Shown here piece after piece: positions 11,939 to 23,797 of a stretch of 60,000 nt of DNA (positions within the stretch are counted from its first letter, which is position 1; the number at the start of each line of letters is the position of its first letter). The position numbers were made by a program, and so were the translations under genes. The DNA is from Apostichopus japonicus. Taxonomy: Eukaryota; Echinodermata; Holothuroidea; Aspidochirotida; Stichopodidae. Below the pieces are notes generated by a model. That model was not told the origin of the DNA and did not search any database. It saw nothing but the letters and a program-made list of their open reading frames with translations. The DNA lies in NCBI RefSeq assembly GCF_037975245.1, contig NC_092561.1:4950001-5010000 (forward strand), in the 5' to 3' direction.

Positions 11939-11969
11939 AAGGGAGTTGTTATGGAATAACAACTCCCTG
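11939..11969. mobile_element. Ultra-short palindromic insertion, copy 1 (31 bp)
   Basis: The element starts AAGGGAGTTGTTATGG and ends AACAACTCCCTG, so most of its length pairs with itself. It lies between AATAGGG (11932-11938) and AATAGAG (11970-11976), a 7-bp direct repeat with one mismatch. It shares a 16-nt core with the copies at 12001 and 17444, apart from the first base. Confidence 0.7.
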
Positions 11970-12000
11970 AATAGAGAGTCAGTGGAGATGTGTATTGGAC

Positions 12001-12029
12001 CAGGGAGTTGTTATGGAAACGACTCCCTG
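12001..12029. mobile_element. Ultra-short palindromic insertion, copy 2 (29 bp)
   Basis: Starts CAGGGAGTTGTTATGG and ends ACGACTCCCTG. It is flanked by perfect 7-bp direct repeats ATTGGAC (11994-12000 and 12030-12036). It lies 31 bp from copy 1, but its target repeat is different, which argues for a separate insertion rather than local duplication. Confidence 0.8.
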
Positions 12030-12036
12030 ATTGGAC

Positions 12037-15036
12037 GGCGGTGAGTCAAACTGTATCACAGGTATTACCATAGTATGCGCTATTCAAGAGACAGGGTTGA
12101 AAGAGTTCCGTTGAAGGAAGAGAGAGTAGGAAGGATCGTAATTGGGGTTGGGGGAGGGGGGTGAAGGGGAGGAGGGAGTTGAGAGGGGAAGGTAGAGGAG
12201 GGAAGAGAACGAGGAAGAAGGAAGGGTGAGGAAGGGGAGAAGGGGATATAGGACATGTGTGTACTCGAGAGTACCATGAAGAGGATCTGTACCTGATTTG
12301 CTAATAACGACCTGCAGTATATTGTTAAAACCTAATACAATAGATAGTTCTACATTCTCTTCTGTGATGATGTCATTAACCAATAAAATGTTACCTTTGT
12401 CAGTGACCCTGGCAGCCTAAACTATTGTAAAACTGTTACTGTCTCAGACACTATCAGTGGCTCTGACTCTTCGGGTTTGAGATTCGGGGCGTGGATACAT
12501 GAGTAATATAAAATATTCTATGGTGTTCACTTGAGAGCGCTGCCTGTGATGGAATCAAGCCCGTGCTTAAATTATCACCCCCATGCACGTGACCCCCTCC
12601 CCGCCAGGTGTACGAGGACCTTGTGTCCAAGCTACGGATTTTGCAGAATAATAAACTGGCCTTTAATTATGAATTTTGTTATATCACTAATACAAATGAA
12701 ACAGCGTTTGCAATATACTTTCATTGTAGAGATTAATACTGTGCGTTTCATAGTAACATATACACAATGTTTAGTAAAATAAATATGCCAACTTTATTTT
12801 TCGTTCAAATGTTGAACTTTACTCAAGGATACCACCGTATTTGAGTTTGAAGCAAACACAAACCCATAATCTACGTCAGAGCAAATAGATGAAATTTACA
12901 TATATAGGGTGAGTGTTTATATTAACACATCCAAAGTCCTTCATCATAATTTTAGAAATTTACTCAAGACAAACGAGCAACAGCTGCAGTGCTTTATGAC
13001 GTCGGAATAAAATGACTTGTCATATACGAACATGGGGTAACACAGACTACCTCATTACAGGTTCACGATGAATACACAGAGCTAATTGAAGATTAGAACA
13101 AAATGCAATTTGGTAAAAGAAACTTAGAAAGAAAGAAAAAGAGAGATTAAAGAGAAGGATAAATACCTCTGATATTATCTGCAGCGTATGGAATCATTTC
13201 ATGAAGTCTAGAAATTTATAGATTTTTATTGCTCATTCCACACACACACATAAAAAAGGTCGTACGGGTTTCGTTCAGACTTTATCCACAAGTGACCAAA
13301 TAATCGAACTAGAACACTCCCATCCGCTGTATAATATCTTGCTTACACGATAAACGCTCCAAAGTAGAATTGATACGTTCCTGGACAACAGAAGTCGTTG
13401 AATTGAATTAATGTATTGCAATAAGACATTCCATCCACTGTTTTGATTTTTGTCTTATCAGTCTGAAATATCCAATTCGCGTGAACTTGACTTACACACG
13501 TTTGCGGTAGCACTGGGAAGTATTTGCAACCGCGGTTGATGATAGCTATCCAGGCGAATACCAGGTGACCAGACTTGCTATGGAAGGAAGTGCTAGATTC
13601 ATTTAGGCTGCGCTGAGTACAAGCTGACAAAGCAGGCTAACGAGGAAATTGAGGGCATCAATGATCGCATTGGTCTATAACTTTGAAACAGGTTTTACTC
13701 TTGAATACAGGATTTTATAATATTCTTTATGTATCTGAAGTTTAAGCTTTGTTTGAAGGGAAATGAATATTCGTTAGGTGTTAAGGTGCACCAAAGTTTC
13801 TATTACGAGAACCACATTGATGTGAAATTAGCTATAATTCCAAGGGTATGGATGGTGACGGGATTAAAGGGTTGATCCAAACAACCAAACCTTTATTGCC
13901 GCGTTATATGGTATAAACCCACCCGACCCCCATCAACCTTTTATAACAAACATGAAATGTTATATATGGCTAGTAACATAACAAACTAGTACTAGATCTG
14001 ACCGTCGGGGGAGGGGGTGGGTGGGTGGGGGAGGTTGAGTGGTTCATATGAGAGGGAGCCGCGGAGTTCACGTTCAATTAGGTGATCCGGTATTCACGGG
14101 ATGAAAAATTATACATACTCACTTTCAAATATAGTTTTAGAGGAATTCGAACCCTTCAAATAAATTAATATTAAAAAGGAGGGGGGGGGGAGAGTTGTGA
14201 CATAATTGTTCCCAAAGGTTGACGTCCCCGCAAAAGAGTTAGTTGCTCCAAGAAAGCATCTCTGAACACCTTTTTTAGCACTGTGATAAAATTATGGCAA
14301 TTGCGTTCGTTACAATAAATTTGAACCCTTAACACTGTTGATTTTCAACTCACCGGAATCCCGCGGTCTAGATAAAAATATAACTGTTGTTTTGATTTAC
14401 ACAACTATCATAATGTCAGATTGAAAGTATTATTCTAAACGTTTGTTTACAAAGAATTGAAAGCTCCTGTTTCTCTGTTTGACCTGATTTCATTTTCTTT
14501 CGTTTTCGAAATCCTGCAATAAGTAAAAAGAGAACAAACTTGACACAACTTAAAGGCCAATAAATTAGTGACGTAACAGGCTAATTATAAGAAACCTTAA
14601 TCGATACCCATATATTAAATATCCTGTACATATGATATCAAGGGTTTACGTTCTTTTATTTAAAGTCAGCGTATATGATCAAGTTACTATTTACAAGTGC
14701 CTCCTCAATTAACGTACATTTATAAGAAATATACTTGTGACATCAACACGTCAATATTAAACTATTACAAATGAAAGTACACCCTTTATAGTGAGAGGGT
14801 GGCAATGCGGATCTAAATAACACTTTATAGCACTTGGGCTTACTCAAGTGAATATAAACAAGTTGTAAGAGGCAATTCAGTTTGTAGTCTCAGATTCGTA
14901 TCATTATAAATGACTGATTTATTTTCCAAGTGATGTTTTGTCCAGTAGCGTAAACATATATGGAGGAGGGGCAGGTTGTCCATTGGGAGAGGCAGCGAAA
15001 GAGGGTGCAGGGGGGGGGGCGAGGGAGGACCGTCTC
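12037..15036. other. Intergenic, purine tract, no gene seen
   Basis: A near-pure purine tract fills about 12099-12246 (G/A with a few pyrimidine interruptions) and could form triplex or quadruplex DNA. The rest is AT-rich with G-runs at about 14008-14030 and 14179-14190. No domain is recognisable in the open frames. Confidence 0.45.
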
Positions 15037-15198
15037 CAGTGGTGTCGCCAGATATTTCTTGGGGGCACAAGGGGGCACAGCACTTATTTAGGGGGGACAC
15101 AGTGTTTTTTGTGAATGCCGTCCTGGGGGAGGGGTCTAAGGGGCGGGGGTGTCCCGATTTTTTGGGGGGTGAGCACGCCCCCCTTGGTGACGCCACTG
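15037..15198. mobile_element. hAT-like MITE, 162 bp
   Basis: Termini CAGTGGTGTCGCCA and TTGGTGACGCCACTG form imperfect inverted repeats. A perfect 8-bp target duplication ACCGTCTC is at 15029-15036 and 15199-15206. It carries the G-rich module at 15125-15155 that also occurs in other elements of the window. There is no coding capacity; the 8-bp duplication and CA-starting termini point to the hAT superfamily. Confidence 0.9.
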
Positions 15199-15723
15199 AC
15201 CGTCTCTCGCCAAAAAAATAAGCAGTTGCCTGTCGGTAAATTTATTCAGAAATGCTTAACGTTATATGACGCACTTTGCGAACCTGCTTGTATAAGTTAC
15301 ATGTATACAACAGATGCAGCCAAATTAAAGCTGTTAGATAGCCAAAGAAAATAGGAACCTTCTACATAGTTCCCACCTACGAGTAACACATATTGCTAGA
15401 TCGTGTACGTAGCATGATAGGCTGATTACTTTCTGTAACGGTAATGATTCATACCAGAAGCTATTAGCCTAGTAAGATTTCAACGAAAGTGCACTGTAGA
15501 AAAGTTCAGGGAAACGTTATAGCTGCATGCTCGTGTAGTGTGTATGTGAGGAATATATTACGCACATCCTGTATTATAAAACACTTTCAACTATCACTTT
15601 CAACTCTTTTTTGTAAACAAGTAAGTAACAAGGGAGCTGCCCATGCAGCTTAGATCTTGCAAAAAGGAGCATCCTGTAACCATCAAGTATATGAAATTTA
15701 ATTATTTTATGTATAAATATATA

Positions 15724-15894
15724 TACAGTGGAATTACAACCTTCCTTGCCGGTTTCGAGCCTCTGGACATGCGGTTGGCGTCCGTTGCCTGGTGGGTGGG
15801 GTGTCCGCATATAGGGCGGGAGGCCCGGGTTCGAATCCCGGTGGAGGCTGGGAAATTTTTCACTGTTCTAGATTTTCCAACTTATCACGTTTTC

Positions 15895-15971
<77 letters not shown>
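15724..15971 (+). mobile_element. tRNA-derived SINE with (TA)n tail, copy 1
   Basis: A leader starting TACAGTGGAATTAC is followed by a tRNA-like part with a degenerate A box near 15786 and a perfect B box GGTTCGAATCC (15828-15838), then CGGTGGAGGCTGG. About 50 bp of unique tail precede a (TA)n array at 15897-15971. It aligns with 33832-34038. The B box is an RNA polymerase III promoter element. Confidence 0.8.
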
Positions 15972-15973
<2 letters not shown>

Positions 15974-17355
15974 GCGGGAAAAAGACTCGAACGTCACAAC
16001 TGCAGAAGGTAAACCGACTAAATCAAGTCCAATGATTGGCTGATGTCATGTTACTCCCTCCAAATGATACGTGAATACTCACAACATAGATTTAGAATGC
16101 TATTCGTCAATCCAGATTTTAAAAATGTCATTTTTAAGTTAATAGCGGAAGTGACTGTTGACTTTCATGTACCGGAACCATCTGAAAACATTGTCAATGT
16201 TTTGGTCATCTATATCATCATTACGTGATATGTTATATTATATATATATGCCCCAAAGTTATACCTCCAGACTCTCTCGTTTCTTTAGGTGGGAAACCAA
16301 ACAACAAACTGGCACAATGTGGGCGAAAATCAGATATTAATTTCAGCTGTTTTTCTCGAGGTTAACCGATGAATCATTGTCACCAAAGGTCATATTCATC
16401 ATGCAAGAACGAAAAGGAACGTTCTGTTAACATGGCTAGAGAAGATGACTGGGAACGAGACATCCTCTGCCAATCTCTCATGTCGAACTATTTAGTAGGC
16501 CTACGTTTTGATGGCCACCATGATGAGTCCCTATACATTATATATCATATAAAAAAATCGCGAAACTGGTCACAACGGTGATCATTGCAGTCTAAGACAG
16601 GTGGATGTGAAACATTATAAACTGCTCAAAACTATGCACTTTATTGTCACTGATTGTGTTTGTAATATGCGTAATGTTAACATACCAGTTACATATGAGC
16701 ACAACATGTTCTGAGGAACTTTTTTAGTGGCAGTCTATTGGGTATATGAAAAAAAACTCCATAATTTTTTCATCGCCACAGTCCTAGTTCAGGGATTTTT
16801 CATCCTATGATGCAGGATAAGTTAATTTTTGAATTTCGCGCCAACTTAATCGTATGAACTTGAACAGTGGAGAACGATTAGCGACGGTGACGTCATCGCG
16901 TCACTTCGAATTTTCTGGCAGGACGGGCCAACATTTCAAGCACTCTATCACAGAAACTAAACTTTGTCACAGGGCAAGGCTTAGGGTGATACAAAGACAA
17001 AAAATGATATGAACGGAAGGACTGGATCCCATTTTTCACTAAAACATTCCTTTTTATGAAACTACAAGTTTTATAATATCGAGGAAGTTTGAAGTTAATT
17101 ATTGTCTAAAATTGTGAACCTAAATTGATTAAAGTGTCATACAATTATTTATTTATTCTTATACAAGTCCAAATGCGTTATCCCACATTTTCATATACTG
17201 CTGTGTTGATAAGTATATCTTTTCTGGCATACATATGTGCACGCAGTAAATATCTACTTCCCAGATTCATAGATAACAAGATAGTTACAGCGACTATATG
17301 GTGACGAAAACGACTGTATATTGTATCCTATAATTTGAAATCAGTAGCTATGTAG
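15972..17355. other. Intergenic, no gene seen
   Basis: AT-rich sequence; no coding region or repeat family recognised. Confidence 0.4.
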
Positions 17356-17428
17356 TATATATATATATATATATAATTATATATATATATATATATATAA
17401 TTATATATATATATATATATATATATAA
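17356..17428. repeat. (TA)n microsatellite with AATTA interruptions
   Basis: TA alternation broken at two places by AATTA. Confidence 0.95.
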
Positions 17429-17443
17429 CCTTGTCTATCTAAC

Positions 17444-17468
17444 CAGGGAGTTCCATAACAACTCCCTG
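17444..17468. mobile_element. Ultra-short palindromic insertion, copy 3 (25 bp)
   Basis: Reads CAGGGAGTTCCATAAC then AACTCCCTG. On the opposite strand it begins with the same 16-nt core, CAGGGAGTTGTTATGG, as copy 2, so it sits inverted. Perfect 7-bp direct repeats ATCTAAC flank it (17437-17443 and 17469-17475). Confidence 0.8.
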
Positions 17469-17475
17469 ATCTAAC

Positions 17476-18414
17476 TATACCGTTACGTACAATACATATA
17501 CCGTGGTACTTGCTTCAATCCATTTAACCGTTTAATCTATTAACTGACAGTTACATCCCATATTCTCGTCAACTTGTTCGGTAATAGCCCATAACCTTAA
17601 CTTTTACCGGTGTAATGTATCCGTCTGTATGAAACAGCGGTAACTGCACAGCATAATATTTTACAACCTCCTCTATTCATAATACTATATAAATGTTAAT
17701 ACGTTAATCTCAGACGGAGACGCTATAATCCGGAGTCTATCAAAGGTTCATTTTACACAATTAAATGACAAAATAAAAGCATAAAATATGGGCAGTAGAA
17801 TCGTTTAATGGTCGACGAGACACCGGTATAGTTCAACAATGCTGTCTGCGTTATCATTCTTAATGTTGTCTAACATAGAGAATTCTGGACAGTTATTAAA
17901 ATACCAGAGGCGCGCGATCGGCAGACGTGAATGGAGTTCACTTTGTTACGGTTGTTAAACTTTAACCTCACGTACTAGTCATTTCTGTGACTTAATTGAG
18001 CTATAAGCATGCCAGTAATTTAATGCTACAATAACACTTCACATTAAAATGAGAAATAAAAAAATCATGAAAATACAACATGATACTTATAGCTAAAACC
18101 CATGCGTATCGAGCAAAAGTTGAAGGGTTACATTCCCGGGGTCCGGTGCAATAACGGGGCTCCGGGAAATATGGGATAACGAATGAAGAATAATTCAAAC
18201 CAGAAAACGAAAACGTTTAGTGGTTCCGATATCAAAACATATTCATAGAGTGGTAAGCAAAATGTGTTAATATTCACGAACTAGTGCACACCAAAATGAA
18301 GAGGATTATTTATTGCATGACTACTGCGGCAACATACAGAGGACCGTACCAGGAATCAGTTATCATGTCGACAAAGTCTATGTAATGTCATAGTATAATA
18401 AAATTTTGCTCCAT
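17476..18414. other. Intergenic, no gene seen
   Basis: AT-rich sequence. It contains an imperfect GC-rich inverted repeat at about 18130-18172 (TTCCCGGGGTCC against its near-complement) without target repeats. Confidence 0.4.
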
Positions 18415-18562
18415 AATGTCCCAAAAATATTCGGCCCAAACAAACTGACTCAAAACTATATTTGCCCCTAATAATTGGATCCCCAGCAAAATATGGGCCC
18501 AAATGGTTCCAAAATATTGGACCCACAATATCGGGCCCAAAGACTGTGTCCCAATATGCATT
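18415..18562 (+). repeat. Degenerate GGCCCAAAATAT short-unit repeat
   Basis: A run of imperfect units of roughly 15-25 nt built on GGCCCAAA or GGACCCA plus an AT-rich spacer. It resembles in style the GGACCAAAATTTTT repeats of the fold-back element at 39428-40248 and may be a relative, but no boundaries are visible. Confidence 0.5.
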
Positions 18563-18827
18563 TGATGTGGGAATAAAATGGACTCGATGACATAATAGAC
18601 TTTAAGTTAACATGGGTGAACATAGTTAAAATATTTTAGCATATTGTGGAAGGTCGGGAGAGGAAGGCTGTGAATGGCGAAAAGGGGGCGAACATTTGAG
18701 GACCTTTAGAACCACTAGAGCTATAAAGAAAGACATTGTAGGGACTCAACAATTTCATGTGTATATGCACATGCCTATTTGGCAATCGAGAAACTTGAGA
18801 CCATTAAATCAATATTGGAGTGTCATT

Positions 18828-18828
<1 letters not shown>

Positions 18829-18896
<68 letters not shown>
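18829..18896. repeat. (TA)n microsatellite
   Basis: About 32 TA units, with one TACA interruption near the left end. Confidence 0.95.
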
Positions 18897-18898
<2 letters not shown>

Positions 18899-18959
18899 CA
18901 TATACATATGCACACACACAACACAGGACAAACCAAAATGATATTGACGCAACTGTACT

Positions 18960-19618
18960 CAAGGGCGGCGGAAGCACTTTTAATCTGGGGGGGGGGGGGC
19001 ACCAACATCAAAGGGCACTTTGCAGAAATTCGATTGTACTGATGCAGCCTTATATTTAGTACCCTTTATAGCTCTTGATGTATTATCTTATTTGCGTATA
19101 CACATCACTCCATCAACGCCCCCCCCCCCCCCCTCAAGGAAATTATGCATACTAGCACTGCAATATCCAATGTGCAAATTGGGAAACAAGGAACATGTTT
19201 TCTTTTGAGACAAAATGAGGTGAAATCATGCTAGTAGTTGCTAATGTAGGAACCTTCAGAATTAGAGTTTATTTCTTGTCAATATCTTAACAAATATTTT
19301 CCATTCGAAATAGCTTTGAGTTTGACCCACAGAAGTTCATTAAAAGTCAGGGGCGTAGCCAGGATTTGCAAAGTTGTATGCACGACTATCTGAGCGGAGC
19401 GCCACCATCAGTTGGCGCGGAGCGTACAAGAAAATTTTTGGTTTTACAAACCCCTCAGATGGCTGGAAACGGCCCTTCCCGAGTGTACATTCTGGTTCCC
19501 TGGCCTCTTGCTAACTTGAGACACCTAAATTTTTATGTAGAAAAAGGGCACATTTTTAACCTGAGGAAAAGTGGGGGGGCACGTGCCCCTTGTGCCCCCC
19601 CCGGTTCCGCCGCCCTTG
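18960..19618. mobile_element. hAT-like non-autonomous element, 659 bp
   Basis: Perfect 14-bp terminal inverted repeats CAAGGGCGGCGGAA, and a perfect 8-bp target duplication ACTGTACT (18952-18959 and 19619-19626). Internally, 19350-19490 begins with a terminus-like CAGGGGCGTAGCC and carries a module (GAGCGGAGCGCCACC to CTTCCCGAGTG) that recurs in reverse at 36255-36355. Poly-G and poly-C tracts lie near both ends. There is no transposase frame. Confidence 0.9.
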
Positions 19619-19626
19619 ACTGTACT

Positions 19627-22600
19627 GTATTGTATTATTGGTGACGTAACCGTGCACTTTATCGTTTTAACATTGTTCTCTGATATTGTATGCTATATAA
19701 TAAAGTGAAACAACTGTAAATTGTATCCTATTCATGCAGTCTGTTATAAGTGAACGACTAAAAACCAGCTATTGTCAATTTGAAGTTGATTCATTTCTTG
19801 AATACAGTGTCGTCAAACTTGCAAATGATCATATCCGCATATGAATATCATACGTACATGAATTGCGGAAACAAATCTTTCAGTTTTAACGGAAGGTTAC
19901 AACATTTCGGATGTATCGTTAGCCTGTAGTCACACGTTGCAATGACAACGAGCCTCCTTATATGTGCAAACAGACACATTTATGGCGGATTGACGTCACC
20001 CAAATAGGTGATGCAGTTCTTTCGCAAGATAATTATCTCTGATCCACGTTTGACATCATCACGACCGTTATTTAATGGAACCGTATAGGTTCAATTCTAA
20101 ACAGAGGAGACGGATGTGGTTTCTATCGGGGAGGGGGGGGAGGGGGGAGGGGCACAGAAACTTCGAACAATGGGACACGTGATTTGAGCATTACCTCACC
20201 GCAGTGTATTATCTGTACAACAAATTGCAGTATTTGAATATTTGTCGACAATATGGCACATCAGGGTTTTCAACAATAGGTTATTTTCTAATTACAAGAT
20301 GGAGAAAAGGCACTTTTTCACACAAAATGTGCGTTTCTAATTATGAAATGGGGAACGTCTGAGGTTTTCCAAAAAAGGCTGGTGATAAGAAGGGCAAGGG
20401 GGATTTCCCCTCTGACTTGTCCTCCGCCGCCACAGTATCTAAACAATCTTTCCAGCAAGTATAATATGAAGAGAACGCTCCAAAACCAATTTGCTACATT
20501 TTTCTACCCATATACCGCATATTAATCACCTATCTCAAGGGAAAGACACCTGTCCACCTTCTTTTATGAGAACATAATTCCACGCCATAGCTGTAACTCC
20601 CAATGTGCATGTCAACATTTTTATTGGAATGTTCTCATTAGCCTAATTCTTTATTATTTTTTTTATAAATTTCCTTGAACATATCGCCAATGGAATTCTT
20701 CGAATTTTACCTAATTTGGGCTATTTACAGTCAGTAAGACACACCCTAAATAGTTACACATGAAAATAATTAAACTGTTGTGTCAATGACCGAACGGTTT
20801 AGTATGTCATTGATAGCCTTTAGGCCTAATCATTAATGTTATTGCAGTGTAATCGTATTTCATCGAGATTTCTATACGGCGAAAAATGACCAAATGTTGT
20901 TTCTAGATACGTGTCAGTTTGCAGATTTATGTCAGAACTCTTCATGTTGTCAACTATGTCGTGGGAGAGGAGGAAGAGAGGGCGCAGGGCCAGAAAGAGA
21001 GTGCTTAAAAATTATACGGCAAGGCTGATCTGTACAGAAGATACCCAAGTTTAGCAGTTTGGTATCTAACGAAATGGTTAGAGGTGGGATCTTAGTTTTG
21101 ACTGAAGCTCCTTATAAACTCACCCACCAACCCCTCCCCCTCTAGTAACTCAAGTAAGCCCCTTCCCCTTCGCTGGTGACCCTGAAGATTGTGCAGGTAA
21201 CATGTCATATATTTTCCTTGCACGTTCAATGAAAAATCACATGAGGATTTCCAACAACACTCTGACCGTTTACACCTTGGCAGAAATTTTATTACTGGAG
21301 TTGAAAGAAAGGGCACAACCTAGTTGGCTTTAAACCAGATCTCGATATATCGATAATAATAAGTGGGCAAGATTTTATGGGATTTGGTTAGGAACACATA
21401 CCAAAGGTTGAAATCATTTTGTTTTTCCACATAAGTGTCAGATCAACCACCACAAGGTTATTTATTTTTTTGAACTTTTGAAGCGATTTAAATTATTTGA
21501 AGGCTAGTAGGAGCTGTGCATAGATATATAGCTTAGGCATTGATGACTGTATCTATTAAATACTCCACGATGTACATATACTTGCTACTGTAGGTCACTT
21601 TTCATTTTTACGACATATTTTAAATAGTTTTCCTCACCAATTATACAATAACGATAGACGTAGATATGAGGTCTGTGGGTGATTTGGTTCATGATCAGTA
21701 TGTCTGTAGCCCTATTCCAATACTGCACTAACATACGTTCCTCTCAACAAGGCTGTTCCCAAGCATTTACGAAAGGGAGAGCGACCGGGGTACCCTTGCA
21801 CGAAACGAGGGGGCGAAACGAGGTCATCGGTCATCGGCCTTGCCCCCCAATATGCTAGAAAGTCCAAATATGGCCAGTCATTCATGCTAAAATGTGTTGT
21901 TCTCTGGCAACCTCAAGAATTTTCCACCAAGAAGACGTTCTATGTTGCCTACTTCAAGACCGTTTTGACCGTCTACGAGTGGAAAGGGGAAGGGGAGGGG
22001 GTTGGAGGTGGAGCATGCAACAACAATGGTAGGAAAAGAAAAATGAGGATACTGCCCCCTCCCCACCCTAGCAAGGATATTAAGTGTTCGAAAGCTCTAT
22101 ATATTATTCTCAGATTTCACCGGAAGGAGTTTCAGTAGGGCAAGACACTCGTGGTTCCAGGGTGATCGACTGAGCGAGGCCGAATTGTCCGTTACCGATC
22201 TATCTCCTGGGGAAAGGTATCAGGAGACGGTTGCCTCTCCCCCCCCCCCCCAACCCCCCACCTCAACCACCATTTAATAAAATTCAGTTATGATTAAGGG
22301 GGATTCAATTTAAATGTAAACTGGTGATATTCTTTTGCACTTCCAATTCTTCCAAATTGCAGTTAGTTTAAGGGGGTTGTGATGGGAATGGGATAGGGTG
22401 GTGGTGGTGGTGAAATGCTCGACCGTCAAGACACCACTCCATGAACGCCCATTTTGGTCTAACGATCTTTCATCATTTTTATTCCTCGTTTCCTACCTAA
22501 AACCCACGAGTATCTCACCAAACATATTTGGGCAAAAGAGACTGTCACTAGACTAAAGATAAATTGTAAGTTGCTACCTATACCTATGGCATATTTGTTT

Positions 22601-23757
22601 TTTTCATGGATAATTAGTTTAGGCGCAAAACATGTCTCTCGCCATTTAATGTATATCGAGTGTTTCGGCACGACCGTTATAGGTTTTACCATAAACGGTC
22701 ATGATCGCATATACAGCGTGAAATCTTCAGCATATGTCTGTTGTTGGGTATTTTGCTGACGTCATTTCCTCTCCCAGAAGAGAGAAGGAAAGCGAGGAAG
22801 TTGCTAATTCCAGATTTTGATCATTAATATCTCCTGTTACATCTCTGCGTTGGTTGCATTTTGCAGTGAGGCCTAGCAGGTAATTGCCCCCTTATCATTT
22901 CCTTATTATTGAAAGGGTCAATTCTTTTGTACATTTTAAAGTAGCTTACAGCCTTGTACGGGTTAGCAGCTAAAATGGCCAGTTAAAAAAGAAACAGGAT
23001 TTTAGGCTGAACTTCAGGGTTAACATCACACAGTCTGACAAGAATGACAGAGTAAGAACGAGTAGGCTACTGCTTTTATGCAGCTATTCCATTCCAGTGT
23101 TCAAGATATTAATCTTTTAAATGTGTAAAATATCTGAAGTGGCCGTACCGGCAAAATCAAGTATCTTGTAGTTTTCAATTTTTGGTACAGAATTAATCTA
23201 CCTTACGGGGGGGGGGGGGGGGAGCAAACATTAAGCGTACTTTTTTATTAAAGGGTAAGTGACGTCAGTGCTTAGATACATACAAATACCTATAATTTGT
23301 CTGTCTGTATATCATTCAAACACTCAAAACGGCTGGTACATCCAACCTACAGCAGAGGGTTGCTTTGCTATGTTTGTTCAATTGGAATCATCGCGAAACA
23401 AGGAACGGTTAAAGATAACAATTAGCCTATCTGATTAACATCAGTTTGGAGAGACATACATCCGGGTATTAAAAGTTAGACTCACAGCTATGGTCACGTG
23501 TTTCGTAATGTACTGATAGTGTACGTAGAATATTTAAGGCCTATGTATTATGTATTGGTTAAATTTCTATAGGTTGTACAATTTATGTAGTGTATATACT
23601 AATTACATGAAACATGAGGCATGTACATTCTTCAAGAATTTTATCAACGTTAATGTCAAACGTGAAATAGGTATGTTACTACAGTTTCTTCACAACCCCC
23701 TCCCCACCCCTCTCCCTCCTCCTCATCCCCCTTTCCATGTCGAGCCGATGCCAGTTA
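19627..23757. other. Intergenic, no gene seen
   Basis: AT-rich sequence with G or C tracts at about 20130-20155, 22236-22260 and 23207-23223, and small direct repeats near 21800-21835 (GAAACGAGG and GGTCATCG repeated). No coding region supported. Confidence 0.4.
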
Positions 23758-23764
23758 GATAGAC

Positions 23765-23790
23765 CATGGAGGTCTGTTTTTACCTCCATG
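23765..23790. mobile_element. Ultra-short palindromic insertion, type B (26 bp)
   Basis: A perfect 9-bp inverted repeat CATGGAGGT / ACCTCCATG with an 8-nt loop, flanked by perfect 7-bp direct repeats GATAGAC (23758-23764 and 23791-23797). The sequence differs from the CAGGGAG copies, but the build is the same: CA...TG ends, size near 26 bp, 7-bp target repeat. Confidence 0.75.
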
Positions 23791-23797
23791 GATAGAC

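Noticed and set aside
18130-18172. GC-rich inverted repeat
   Set aside because: Arms imperfect and no target repeat.
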